From Ciona savignyi (taxonomy: Eukaryota; Chordata; Ascidiacea; Phlebobranchia; Cionidae): DNA of 64,000 nucleotides. The position numbers and the translations under genes are program-made. Position 1 is the stretch's first letter; each line of letters starts with the position of its first letter. This document shows positions 43,415 to 58,400 of the stretch, piece after piece. The notes beneath the pieces are model-generated. The model was given only the letters and a program-made list of their open reading frames with translations, was not told where the DNA came from and made no database searches. The stretch is from positions 209,762-273,761 of the forward strand of contig CH002812.1 of NCBI GenBank assembly GCA_000149265.1. The letters are read 5' to 3'.

Positions 43415-46400
43415 ATGAGAAGTCGTCTATGGGAAGCTGTGGTGCTCCTTAGCAGTCTAAATTATGCGTACAGTTTTACTCAGAGGTAAGTAAGCCTTGT
43501 GGGATCAACCGGTAAATTTACATTAACGTTTATTGCGAAGGTTACATTTTGCGTCAACTTTATTGCAATTATCTTTTTTTTATTAAGCCAAGTCCATTCA
43601 CTTTTTTGGCATTGTGAAGAGTACCGCAGTAATGCTCCTGTATACAGGAACGGGGTAAATAAGGACTACGGTTTGAAAAGTTCAGATTCAACCTCCATCC
43701 TTGCAATTATTTGAGGCTATGTCCATTGCTCCGACACTGACAGATGTTGCCTTAGATCAGTGATTTTTAATCGGACGTTTAAGTAATCGTTTAATTTTTA
43801 TATCCAATAGAAAGTCCCTATATTTAACTTTAATATAAATAAATATTTAATAGCTGAAGTGATCAACAAGTCTAAAGGTCATAATAGGTCATTTTTTTCA
43901 AAAAAAATTGTCCGAGTCTTATTATCCAGTAAGGTGGATGGTTGCACAATTTGGGCGGCAATAGACCTGCTGATCGCAATTAAATTTTCAGCTCTTAAAT
44001 ATTTATTTATATTTATTTGAACTAGCGTGCTATCCTTTAAGTTCATACTTTTGCGTTTATTAAACCAAGAAAAGTAAATGATTCTTGATGCTGATTGTGT
44101 AAGAAGTCACTCGGTAATTCAGTTGTGTGCAAGTGGTACCAACTATGGTTCGTGTTAAAGCGCTTCGCACCCAATTGACGACCATATCAAAACCTCTTTT
44201 TATCGTGTGGAATTCTTGATGACTTGTTTTCCAAACGAATTTTTATTGAATTCGTCGTTCCAAGTTTCATTAAGCAATCTAGATATATCTAACGATCAAT
44301 CGCTATTTCAATGGCGCACCAATTTTATTGGTAGTATAAATTTATAGGACTAATTGTTTCTGGTCTTGCGCCAGGGTAGTCCTAATTGGCAGCCCTTCGA
44401 AAATCGTCGTGATTATTTTGTCACGATCTTTCGGCGGTGCCACAAGTTTCGGAGCCGTAATTGGGAAAACATTTTGTGACTCTGTTGGTTTTTGTTTTAT
44501 GTTGTTCGGTTTCTTATGAGGTGAGCACGGGTTGCCGAGGCGTCACAGGGGGTCTAATTTTAACATCCGCACGCGCCAAATACATCCGCAATTGGCCATC
44601 GCCTGGCCCTCGTGTTTGTTGATTTTGAATCCGTAACTGCTCACTTTCCTATTTCCTTTTCGATGCCACTGATAACGAGTTGTTGTTACACCATAGTGGC
44701 TACATTGTGACGTCACCGGCCGTCTTCCGAGTTGGGGTAGATCACGCCGTGAGCGTGAGGATCTTCAATTATGTTAACCCCGTGAGGGTTAACGTGAAAT
44801 TGGTCGATCTTCGTGAGAATATGATCGCAAGCGTGTCCGAAGAAATTGTGGAATCTGGTACAGTGATTTTAAAGGTAATTTCAGTTTCTGCAATTTTGAC
44901 ATGCACTTAACACGTTTGGAATATCTATTTTTTGACTGGTCAAATCCTTGCCAAGTGTTACAGGAAAAAACACTAAAAACATCATAATAAAGAATTGCCA
45001 ATATCTTTACAGGTACCGACTGGGCACGAGGGTAAGGCAAGCTTAAGAATATGTGGAAACTGTCACCACTCAACCGGATTCAACTTTTACAACTCAACTG
45101 CGGTTACGGTGGTGAACAGAGGCTTCTCAGCGTTCGTACAAACCGATAAACCGATATATAAACCAGCCCAAACTGGTAAGGCAATAAGCATAAGACAAAT
45201 TCTTAGAAACCACAAAGCCGACTTGTAAAAGAACCTGTTAAATTTAATTAAATCGATAAATCTGGCTTATCGACCTTCGATTCTGTACTTTGCACAAAGA
45301 GAGGAACTTTTCTCCAACAGTATAAACCATATGCTTGTTGTGTGTCAATTTTCCACTTATATTCACTTTAACCTCGAATGCCTTCTCGGCGGTTTACTAT
45401 CAGCCGCGAATTGCCAGCTCTTCAACAAGACTATTGTATTTCAGTTCGCGTGAACGTATTTACCGTGGACAGGGACTTGAAGCCGGTTCGAGAAAACGTA
45501 AGTAATGAGAATTCTCGATCGTCATAAAACTGCCCATTGTTATCTATTAAGTTTGACGTCATAAAAAATTGTTTTCCAGGTGACAGCATACGTTGTGGTA
45601 AGTGGTCTATTCTTTGAAAGTAACATTATCTGTACATTAAACAATGTTCTTTATTATTCTATACATTAGAATCACTGGTATATATTTATAATCCTTACGT
45701 ATAAGTCATGCAATCGCCATAAATGCAATGCGGTTTATTGTTGCCAGGCCCCAAATGACGTGCGAATGATGCAGTGGAGAGATCTTAGGCCTGCTTGCTG
45801 CGGTAGGTCGTGCTGTTATCGAATCTAAAGTGCTCTAGCTGTCTGAGTGATTCACTGTGCGACGAAATAACAACTTGTGTTTTTAGGAATCGTTAATTTT
45901 TCATTTCCCCTGTCCGACCAACCGGTTCTTGGAACTTGGACCATTTTTGTTGAGATGCAACAGCATTCGTATAACACGACCTTTGAAATACAGAGATACG
46001 GTAAATGAATGCATGTTATCGATATGTGGTATTCAGTATACTGTCTTTTCTTATGAATTGTAACAAAATATTTTCCAAATTTCTTATGAAAATTGTCACA
46101 AATATTGCCAAAATTTTCTTTAAAATTTGTCACAAATATTGCCCAAATTTTTTATGAAAAATGTCACAAATATTACCCAAATTTATTATGAAAATTACAA
46201 CAAATTTTTCCCAAATGTCTTATGAAAATTGTCACAAATATTGCCCCAAGAGTTGTATTAGAGCAAACAGCTGTATAATGGGACGAGCGACCTATTTTAC
46301 AATAAAATGTAACTGAGACTAAAAAAACGTCATTGCAACTGGACAAATACTGGAATAGAATAAAGTCATTGTTTGTGACAAGTCGCAAGTCCCCCTCAGT

Positions 46401-49400
46401 GTTCAAACATTACAAAGCTGGGTTTTTATAAAGCAGCTGTTCCTGGACCGGATTTATCGCCGGCGTTGAACACGGTCCCACGCTGCTGTGTGGTCGCGCC
46501 CCGCTAACTAGTCTAGTGGGGTGAGATCAAATTTCAAAGAGACGGAAGGCGATTTGTTTCACCCCGCCACTGTATTTGCAGTTCTGCCAAAATTCGCGGT
46601 CGCTATAAACCCGCCGCCATTTTTTCGCTCCAACTGTGAACGGATCTCGGTGCACGCCAACTACGTGTTCGGCAAACCGGTCGTGGGGAACCTGACAGTG
46701 AACATGACCGTCTTTGGGATCGGTTACTCCCGGACAGCGTACCTTGATCAGGGAAATTCCGTCATCAGGGAATTACAGGTACTTCCAACACCGCAGAATG
46801 GGAAATTTTGTTATCATCATTTTTTAACTGAGCCAAGTTTCAAAACCATAGTGGGCTTGTCACCAAAACCTTTTTGCATAGGAGTAGGTATATGTATCAG
46901 TCGCGTTAACCACACGACCGTACTAAAATTTATATTATAGTTGTGCAAATTTATGTTTAATTGGTTTTTATTTACAACAACATTGGCAATGTGGATATAT
47001 AAGTTGGACGAAAATATTGTTACTATGTATTTCCACGTAAAACAATAATTTTATTATCGGCCCATCATGGTGGATTTATCTTTGGGTTCGATAATTTCCC
47101 CACTCAAAACAGAGATATTAATGGGGTTTCCATGGCGTTTATCCGCGATTCATCTTTGATACAAGGATATTTTATCCTTGACATGTCATTATTTTTTTCC
47201 ATTGCAGTCGGGTAAATTTATGTTCACTATTTATTTTGTGTACAACATTCTTGTTGACAGATAAACGGAGAGAGCGAAATCACTGTTTGCTTGAGAGATT
47301 TACTCCCAAGTGACCTCAGCCCACATTTCCGCGGTGCGCTTGCCATTTCCGCAAAGGTCACTACGGACGACTCCACTACAATTGCAGCGTACGATGACAC
47401 AACGCCAATATCTCGGCAGCACATTGAGATTCAATTCACCTCCGATACTCGATCGCATTTCAAACCTGGCATACCCTTCAAAGGAAAGGTGATTTGAAAG
47501 AAAAACTTTATTTTAAGAAAAAAATGTTCATATCAGATAAAATATCAGATAAAAAGGTAGTTAATCTTACGACGGAAATATAAAACAACGAAAATTAATA
47601 TATTTATATAAAAAAATACGAATATTAAACGCAAGCAATTAATTTAAAGGTAATTATTAAAAAGTCATCACCGTTGGGGGTTTGCTAACCTTTTTTGCAT
47701 TCCAGTAGTTTAAACGCAGCGCAGTTATAGGATGGGATTAAGGATTATAAATTACGCTAGTTCCGTATTTTCGCCCTTAGTAGTGCCCGGATAATATAAT
47801 ATAATTCTTTAAAAAAAATAAACCTCGTTATCCGACACCATGTATTTAAAACAATTTTCTTTGTATATTGTTATTTTAATGTACATTTAACAGCTGCACT
47901 CACCGTGGCACAGCATTGTATAGATAAGTAACAAACCAACGTCGCAAAACTATTTTTTTAAGAACAACAGGCAGAATGATTTTTCTGAAATTTTTACATC
48001 TAATTAAAACAGATACTTGCAACAAACTTGGACAAGAGTCCCGCATCAGGAGCAACTATTCTCCTCATAGTTTCAGTTAACAGAGCACAATTCTTCCGAG
48101 AAGAGATTGCCTCTCATTCTGATGGAATTGTCTCTTTTACGATTCCTGGCTTACCAACCTCAAGCAAACTTGTCTGGATTGAGGTATGCCATTTTTTTTC
48201 AGGGACAAATTTCGAAACATTGTGGGATCGTCACAAATACCGTTCGAAAAGTGAAATATTTTTGTCTATACCAATATAACTAAAATCGGGTCCCGGATAA
48301 TATTTCGTTTTGTATCCGTAAACTAAAGCTTGTAAGTAATTTTCTAGGCTCGTGTGATCGCTTACAACGGAAATCTAGTTGGCCGACATTACCAGTCAAT
48401 ATACAAAAACATATTCGGGTGGAAATCTCCAAGCAACTGTCATATCCTTGCTCAGGGTCCAGGAAGTCATTTAACGGTTAGTATATATATTCAACAATTT
48501 TGTTTTAGAATTCGGTTCCCTGGAGGCCTGGAGGAGTATTATTATGTGACGGTATGCCATAATTGCTCTGAGTTAATATATTTTCAATAGAAGTTTTGAT
48601 AGTTTTTACCCAACTTTCTGGAATGCTTGATTTTTCAATTAATCAGGTTGGAGGAAAGGCCAAAGTGCTTGTAAAGTCAACATGTCCCTGCAATTTTACG
48701 TTGTTCTACGAGATCCTGGCTAGAGGAAACATAGTACAAATTGGGCAAAAGGTGGTAACGCCTGAGAACAGCGCGATTCAATCAAGGCAGAAGAGATCCC
48801 CGCCTTCAATAGCATCATTCAATGATGCACTACGTCCACTTCCAATAACCAGCACCGAAAGTAAGTCTTTTAAGGTTTAACGTCACATCATTATTTATTC
48901 CCATTATACCATGACTATTCACTGACGTGTTTTAACTACTGTAGTTTTGCCGCTTTATCCTGTGGTAAGAAAAATGTAAATAAACAAATCTAAAATGATG
49001 ATATTTATAGCTTTGTAAAATGTTAATTTTTATATTTGTACAATATTTAAAAGGTGAAATATATTATATCTTTATAATTATCTTTAAGGCTTTATTTGTA
49101 AATTAGCAAAGTTTTATATATACCGTAAGCTTATGAAATAACTGTTACCTCAGTTGTGGAAAACGAAATTTGCCACACTTCTCTGGTTATTGACGTCACT
49201 TCAAACATGGCGCCGCTCTCCCGGATGTTGGTTTACTACGTCAATGACATTGGGGAGGCAGTTGCTGATAGTATCCACGTACCGGTGAAACCCAAACTCG
49301 ACAATGAGGTCAGTGACGTATTCAAAGTGCTGTGTGAGTCATACCGCGCTTGCAATTGACGTTGTCCGCACTCACGCAGGTCCGCGTACATGCGTCAAAC

Positions 49401-52400
49401 CACGAGACAAAGCCTGGCCGTGACGTCACAGTGAGCGTGACGTCGGACCCGGGGTCATGCGTATGCCTTGCGCTAGTGGATAAGAGCGTGCATCTCATGA
49501 AACCGGGCTACATGCTTACATCCGAACGAGTAAGTTAAAAAAAAAACTTGTCAATATTTTTTCTATTTGATAAATTAAAACCCGATTTTTCCAATTCCTA
49601 CGTATAATCCGTGTTTGCCAATCTTTAACATTTGGTTGACTTTTTTTCATGTAGATAAATTTTAATTAGATGATGACAGCATAAGAAATGCGTTCTGAAA
49701 GTGGTAACCAGCAATTAAATCATGTAAATTAAAAAATATACTTGCTTTGAAAGTAATCATTTTTTAACATCTTTGCGATCTTTAGTTATTTGAAGAGATG
49801 TTCGAGTATGATTTGGGAAACCTTCCCCACGAACAAGAGGTCGAATGGTGGCGGATAAGTCGGTCTAGAAGGAGTGCTCACATGTGGTGGGATTACCAGC
49901 CGTCGCGGGACGCCGAGTACGCCTTCCTCGAATCTGGGATGGTTGTGATGACTGATGTGATCATCCTGAACTCCCACACCCGTCTGTTGCCGCAGCTCAT
50001 CAAGCGAACGATGACAGGGGCATTACGAACACAAGAAATCCCACGTCACGACGCACCAACAAATAGGTGGGCGCGACCTTGACGAGCAAGAGTTTTTGAA
50101 AGTTGTTATTTTAACTGGCATTTAGTGACCGCAAATTGTGTTGACAGATTGCCGAAACGCAGAAGAACATTCTTTCCTGAGACGTGGGTTTGGCAATGCT
50201 TTAATGTGAGGTAGGGCAAGACCTTGTTTGGATTTTGTGTTATCTCCGTAATTATAACGCATGTTTTATCTAAAAGTTCGCGATCCGAAAACTTCACTTT
50301 CACCGTTCCTGATTCAATCACCACCTGGCAAGCTGATGCTGTTTCGCTCAACCCTACGACTGGTATCGGAATTTCGAGGCCGAAAAACATACGGTCTTTT
50401 AAACCATTTTTCATCGACTTTACAATACCTTATTCTGTGGTTCGAGGGGAACAGGTTCGAATCCCACTGACTGTTTACAACTATCTGGACGTTTGTACCG
50501 AGGTAAATGGATGAGAATGTATACTAAAAGAATTTACCTTTACTACAATACTATTGCAAAGATTCTTCTTCGTTAATATGTTTCTTGGTAAGGTGTTGGA
50601 TTAGAATGTATATATTTTATTCAGGTCAGCATATCCGTGATCATTCCTCCTGGCGTTTCTTTTCCTCGAAGAAATAGAAACGGGATGTCAAGGCGGCTGT
50701 GTATTAATGCCCAATCAACCCAAAGCACGGACGTGCTCCTGCAATTCGATTACCTTGGGAGCAAGAACATTTCAGGTACTTGGTGAATGATCCTTGACGT
50801 TCGAATGTTAAAATCAGAGGTTTACAACTGCTGGTAACGTGTTGACGTACATTACAGCTGGCGCTGATGCGATGGTAGGCGCGTCGTCTTGTTGTACAGG
50901 TGGTAACGGCGAACTACGAATAGTTGATAACGATCTCATCACTCGACACGTTCTAGTACAGGTACGTTTAACATTCCAAACGTTCTCACGTCCATGTTTT
51001 AATAAAACCAAAGCCTTAAGACCTACTTGTGTTAAACTTTTAAATGATTAAATTAACAATATCAATAGGATATGTTATTTATGTTTATCCCCGTAAATGG
51101 AAAAAAACAAAGGGGTTAACCTACGTGCAATCGACAGATTACCTAGCCCACCGTCGGGTTACCGGAGCTAATGCAGCGGGTTGCGTATGATTCACACGTT
51201 CCCTCAATTAGTAGAACCCATTAATCGGTCAGGTTCAGGCTTTATGTGCCCTGCCCAGGGATACAACTGACAAGCTAGCGACCAGTTTCGAAGCTGCAAA
51301 ATTTTGTTTGAAAGGCGTCGCACTTAACCACCAGACTAACCGGTCGGACTATGTGAACGTAAACATGTAGTGCTTAATCGCGATGAACGCAACAATATAC
51401 AGCCAGCATCGTTCTTGTGAAAACATAACCACATATTTATTTTAACAACATATTTATTTTCAAGGCCGAGGGAATCAAACGGGAATATACCAACAGCATT
51501 TACTTTTGTCCAAATGAAAGAATAAACATCTCCACAAATGGCTCACATACATTCCAGTTTGTAAGACTACCAACCAACATGACTAGCTTCAATTTTCTTG
51601 TCAGAGGTAATAGCAAAACATAATTATGATTTATCTGCTGTTAATTTACTTAGCCGCAGACATATAATTTAAAAAAATGATCCCTTGCATAATAATATAG
51701 AGTACATGTTACGCCCTTGAAAAACCTCTTAAAGTTCTACAAAACTAGTAGAATAAGATTTCCCGATAAATATAATTTGATATTAACCTTCCTAAATGTC
51801 ACAGAATAAAAGTATTTTATTGGATTTTATTGGATTTTTTTGTTTTAATTATAACTAAAATTAATTACAATTGATGCAAAATATATATAAGAGCACTATT
51901 CAAATTGTCCAGCGTCAAACAATGTCCACGTTGCGTTGTCGCCGGAGGAAGGCATCACCAATGATTCATACGAGATTGTGCTCGGTGGTGCTCAAAACCA
52001 GCGATCTTGGATTACAAGAAATTCCGAGCATCTAGTCACAGCGGCTACCGACCCAATCGTCTCCTCCACCGAATTCAGGGAGTTCTGGGTGACGTTGAAT
52101 CGAGGGAATGTTTGGGTGGGAACCGGGAACAAGGAAAGCTCCGAATCAATGTTTATGCAGTGGAGAAATCCGACCCAGGGTGCGCCTGTGGCGTATGCAG
52201 GATTTGCGACTAGTGCAGGGGCAACGGGAGACTTCCGACTCTGGAATAAAGAAAGTAAGTTTTGTTAAAAGGTATTTGTAAAACAATCTTAGATCAATAC
52301 CACATCGATTCAATATATGGTAATCGATTAAATCAAAATGCAAAATAGTTTCTAAAATATAAAACAATAAAGTATAAACATTAAGTAATTCAAGTCCCAG

Positions 52401-55400
52401 GGTATAAATTTTGTTAAAAATAGTTTCTTTGATCGTTTTTATACATCAGGTTCTGGTGGGTCCATTGAGGAAGATATCTATCTAAGTATACCAGGAAACA
52501 AGGTTGCAAAATCGGAACGAGCCGTCATATCAATGATAGGTCAGTATCGCGGACCGATGGTTGTCGTATTTGCTTTTCAATGCCCATCGTAATGTGATAT
52601 GTAAAATCTATGTATTGAACCCTACGTAATAGCAGCATTGATTACGCTCGCGTTTTTTTTTTAATAAGAACAAATCACCAATCAATCACGTCATATTTGG
52701 TAAACAGGTGACGTAATGGGTCCTACACTGAACAATTTGAACAACCTTCTACGACTTCCTTATGGTTGCGGGGAACAAAATTTGGCCAACTTTGCGCCGA
52801 ATGTTTACGTACTGAAATACTTGAAGCAAACCAAACAGCTGAAAGGGGATGTAAACGAACAAGCAATTCACCTTCTACAAACAGGTGAATATGCGCTTTA
52901 ATGATACGATTGAATTTATACATTTTTACCAGGCACGTTTTGAACCCGAGATGGCCTTATTACTACTTTTAAATGGAATTCTGTATATGACTTTGTCCGG
53001 CCCGATGGTCTAGCGGTTAAGTGCGTCGCCTTTCAATCGAAAGGTTGCAGGTGCGAAACTGGTCGCTAGCTAGTCGGTTGTGTCCTTGGGCAAGGCACTT
53101 TACGGACATTGCCTGAACCCAGCGGATTAATGGGTTCTACCAAATTGAAGGAACGTGTCTATCACATACAACACACTGCAATAGCTCCGGTAACCCGACG
53201 ATGGGCGCGAGGTGATCTGACGATTGCCCGTGTGATAACCCCTGGGGTTTTCCCATTCACGGGGATAAACATGAATATCCTATCCTATCCTATCCTATGA
53301 CTCGATAGCGTTAAACCAGTCTGCAACACAGTCGTTCGAAGGCATTTTTATTCCAATGGTTGAACACTTTGCTAAACTGAAAAATGCAGAAAAAATTTCT
53401 TAAAAACAAAAATGTTCAGTTTGACATTGCATGACTACGCAGCCAAGAAAATATATTTATGAACGTAACATTTTAAGTTTAGTTAATTTTGTTTTTACAA
53501 TAACGCACAAAGCAGAACCTTTGATAAAAAATTGGAAAATTAAAATTGCGCCAAAACGTCAGTTATTTAAACACTTCTATAATACAATCAATTATTTACG
53601 TTAGGTATATTTAGACGTGACCGCCAAACCTACATAAAAATATGATTTATTACATTAATCGTAGGTTATCAGAGACAGCTCACATACAAGAGGAACGATG
53701 GATCGTACAGTCCATTTGGTGACCGGGATGCTTCTGGAAGTATGTGGTAAGTGTCCAGAAATGGGAGTTTACTTTCAGATCCTTTAATTTAGTTTTATAG
53801 TTTTATTCATTTTTCCTCTAGTATTAAATATTGGAAAATAAAGCAAAACACGGCACAGAAACAGAAAAAACGTCAACATGAACAGTCGTTAAAACACATC
53901 ATTTGAAACAAAACTGATATATCTAACTAAATAAAGCGGACGCGGCGGCCAAACCTAGACAAAAACAATATCATTAAAACCAAAATTAATTAACGCCATA
54001 AAAAGTCATCACTGAATTTCGATGAAATCTTCCTTCGTCCGCAGGCTTACGTCATTTGTCCTGAAATCGTTTGCCCAGGCCCGCGAGTTCATCTATATCG
54101 ATCCGAACGAATTGCACGAGGCCAAAGAATGGATCATATCATGGCAGGACAGAAACGGTTCGTTTCCAGCCGTGGGGAAAATCTGGAACAAAGATATCCA
54201 GGCGGGGGTCGACAGTGACGTGGCTCTTACGGCGTATGCTGCAATTGCTCTGTTGGAGGCCGGCTTGGAGCTGGAGGTTGGTTAATTTTTAGTTCATTTC
54301 TTTCTTTAGTATATGTCCGACGAATTAGCGTGGTATGTAGGTTAGTTTTTTCGCCTTTCAGCCAACAGGTTGAAAAGATATAAATCCCAAGGCAAAAAAA
54401 TATTTGCAGAATGCCTTTGTGTGTGTCAGATTATACTCATACTACTCTAATAAGATATTGGGTTGTCGAAAATGATATCAGTCCAACCTAATAACTTGGC
54501 GGTTGAGTGTGTCGGTTTTTAGTCAAGGGTTGCAGATTTGAAACTTTATCCACAAATACTATTTAAGGATGAAATTCTCGCCGCTACAAGAGCAAGAGAG
54601 TACCTAGAGCCTCGGGTATACGAAGACACCGACCCCTACACATCTGCTCTCACAGCGTACGCGCTCACTTTGCTGGACAGTGATTATGCTGCCAAAGCAC
54701 AGCAGAGACTGGCACGACAGGCAATAAACGACGGTGGGGTGATGTACTGGTCGTTGAACGAAGAAATGTATGAAGATTCGTCCAACGAGTTTGCCTTTGG
54801 CGACTCTATGAAACAAACAAGTTGGTAGCTTCATATCTATCTTACATTAGTTCGGAATTAATATAGGGACAGGTTTGCAAAAAATGTAGTTATTTTTAAC
54901 TTGGCTCAGTTTCAAAGTTTTCTTGTCACTGAGACTGTTATTTTTTTTATAAATTGGCTGCATTTACCAATTTCCACACGACCGTGCATTGTGTCTGTAA
55001 AATTTGTTTAATGGATCATTGAAAGGAAGCTCGTCCCATCCAACTCTTTAATAAATAATATTCCATCTTCAGTTGTGTCTGCTGAGGTTGAAATGACGGC
55101 GTACGCCTTGCTCACATACATCAAACTACAAAACCTCACGGCGGCTTTACCAATAGTGAAGTGGCTGTCTCAAAAAAGAAACGCGAAGGGCGGGTTTTCC
55201 TCCACTCAGGTACAAACACGATTGTAAATATCCTAGAGAGATACCAATATTAATCAACTCAATGGTGTTAAACTTAAAAATCCATGAGTAAGGCTACCAG
55301 TTTGAGACCAACTCAATTGATATATTTAACTATAAAAATCTGAAATGATACCCCCCTTTGTTCATCCAAATTGATTTAGACTGCTGTTTTTGTATCCATT

Positions 55401-58400
55401 GTTGGGTTGGTCGGGCCAATTTAACATTGCTGTTCCATCAGCACGTATGATTCAAATCAACATTTCGAATCAGCTCTAATACAATTTAAGAATCACCAGG
55501 AAAATAAAACATTTTTTTCGCAGGACACGTGTGTCGCCTTGCAGTCGCTATCTGAATATGCTATATTTTCCTTCATCGGCGGAGTTGATCTACAAGTAGA
55601 TATTGCCTCTTCGAACATGGATTACAGCAAACGCTTTGTTTTAGACAACGAGAATGGGAAAGTTTTACAGCAAGCAGATATTCCATCTCTTCCAGCGACG
55701 ATATTTGTGAATGCCTTCGGAGATGGATGTGCTCTTTTGCAAGTATGTGGATTATATGCTTTCGTAGGATGGGATATTTATGTTGTTTCCCTCGTAAATG
55801 GGAAAGCACAGCAGAGTTATTACACGAGCGATCGTCAAATTACATCGCATTGACCTGATGGTGCTGATGGAGATATTACAATATTTGTGTATGATTAGGA
55901 CTTTCATTTTTTTAAGTAAACGATTTAATCCATTGGCTCCTAACGTTCACCCTATTTTCCTTACTCAAAAAGACACAGTCGACTAGCTATACCCCAGTTT
56001 TTTTTTTGCTGAAAGGTTTAGCGCTTTTATGGATCCTATAGTAATGCGGTATTGGATAACAATGGAAGGCAGGCCATTCCACGTTAACCACGATAAATTA
56101 AAGATTCTCAACATCTCGTCAATACATTTCTAGATTGATGTCACATATAACATACCGGAGCCGACACCTAATTCAGCTTTTGACATTAAAGTCCACACTC
56201 GACCTTTGTCTACTTATAATCATCAACCAAGACGCCAAGGTACTTTATGTTTGTTTAAAAATCATCATGTTTCTTGACGAAAGTGTTTCTGTAAGAATTG
56301 AAACAAATAAATCAAACAAATTTATTTTCGTTTTCAAGAAACTTTTTAATTGTTTTATTTGGTACAACGCACTGTGTCTGAATAAAATGAAGATGATGCT
56401 GATTTTCAGTTGAGTTGTATCTACTTATTGAGCAAAGAATACACAGCCAGCTATAATACTTTTTTTGTCATTTGAAGGGGAGAACTCGGCAAACAAGCGT
56501 TATCAAATGGAAGCTTGTGTAAGATGGGCAAATCACGGTTCATCCAATATGGCGGTGTTAGAATTTAATCTGTTCACGGGATTTGTACCAGACTTGGAGA
56601 GTCTGCAACAGGTAAAAAATCGTAATAGTTTTAGGCAGTCGTAGGTTCTTCCCAAAACAACTTATATAAGCAGCAATGGCATCCTATAAATTATAGTTGG
56701 CGCTAAAACTTTAATTACTTCTCTTTCTACCTGGTATTTCAGAATAACGCATAATACATCTATTTCTTTGGTTCTCGATCCTTCGGCCGAAACTTTTCTT
56801 ATTTATTTTTGTAAAACCCAGTAATCTACTGGGTTCTGGCAATGTTCACCAAGCGCCTTTCGCAAAAAAAAACACTACTGACTATCTAGCTACCAATTTT
56901 GGCCACGCACGAACTCAGTAAACTTAGGCTATTCAGTTGGATAAACCATCCCTTTACAGGTCCTTGAAACAAACACTGTTAATCTAAAGCGATACGAAGT
57001 TTCTGGAAGGAAAATTCTTTTCTACTTTGATGAGATCTACAGCACATGTCGAACGTGTGTGCGGTTCGTAGCAATCCGAAGATTTGAGACAGGAAAGGTC
57101 AAGCCACAACCTGTGGTTATATATGATTACTATGAACCAGGTATTTTTGTGTATTTCATATGCGTAAAATAGAATCATCTTCGGTATTTTGGGGGTTTAT
57201 AAAACATGTGGTGCGTTGTAAGACGGACGAGAGTCCGGTTAACCCGTGCCCTACCCTCCGAATTATACAGCTATTGCGATGTGTTGAATGATCGATGGAG
57301 ATACTGATACATTTCCCCATTAAGCCACAAAGTTAAGGCATAGTCATAAGTACATTGCTCAATTAATCAGTCGACGAGCTATAGTGTCTTGATTCAATTC
57401 GGTTATCAAACAATGTTTAGTTAACTGCAAGGGACACGTTGGACTAGCTACCCACCAAATTTTACCCGTTAAACCTTCGCAAGCACATCGGCTGGGCTGT
57501 TGGCTTGACTATATACATGTGATATGCTAAACGTCCTCTTCCAAGCGTTCTTTTTCAAAACAAGATTAACTTTCCTCAGCATTTCAATCCGAAGTGATGT
57601 ATTCTCCCAGTGCAACACTGATGGAAAACCTGTGTGAAGAAAATACCCTCAACTGTACAGCAGGCCTCGAAAAAGAAGGTATTTATGATTTTATTTTTAA
57701 ATACTTTACACTTTACAGGGTTTAGTTTCTATTTTCGTACAAGGAAGGAAAGGTATCGCTCGTGAAAAAACTCCCAAAAGTCCTCAGAATACCCGTCGAT
57801 TTTACCCAAATCAAATAAATTGAATCGAGTATTAACCACCTGTGTTACCAGTTGTTCAGTTTTATTATGTTACCTGTTGTTCTAACGTGTTAAGACGTGT
57901 AGAGATTTTCTTTCATCTTCGTCACAAGTATGCAAGGGCGCTTTAATTCACTTATTCGCTTAGTAAACAAAGCTTCTTTCGAACCTATGATGGGCTGCTT
58001 ACTCGGACCATTTTTATAACAGTCTGTATGTGTATCGATCGCGATAACCATTTGGACACATTGCCGTACTGCTTTAATTCACTTTGTAACTCCATTGATG
58101 TCTTCTCTTTCAGAGAATGCCGACAACTGCCGCAACAATCCTCTGGGCTGTGGCGATATGTACAACGAATGCCACTGTTCGCACAAATGCAGCTTTAAAG
58201 GCCCGCCTGTCTGTGCTTCTAATCATGTGATCTACATGAACCGGTGTAGGATGGAAAGCGCCGCTTGTGAGCTCGGTTCTACTTTGACGATTGAAGACGA
58301 CGCCTTTTGCGAAAACGGTTAGTTCTCGTTGATGAACTATATATCGCCGAAATCGGGGATTTGCGATGCGAACATGTCTCCATGGATTCACGAATTACAA

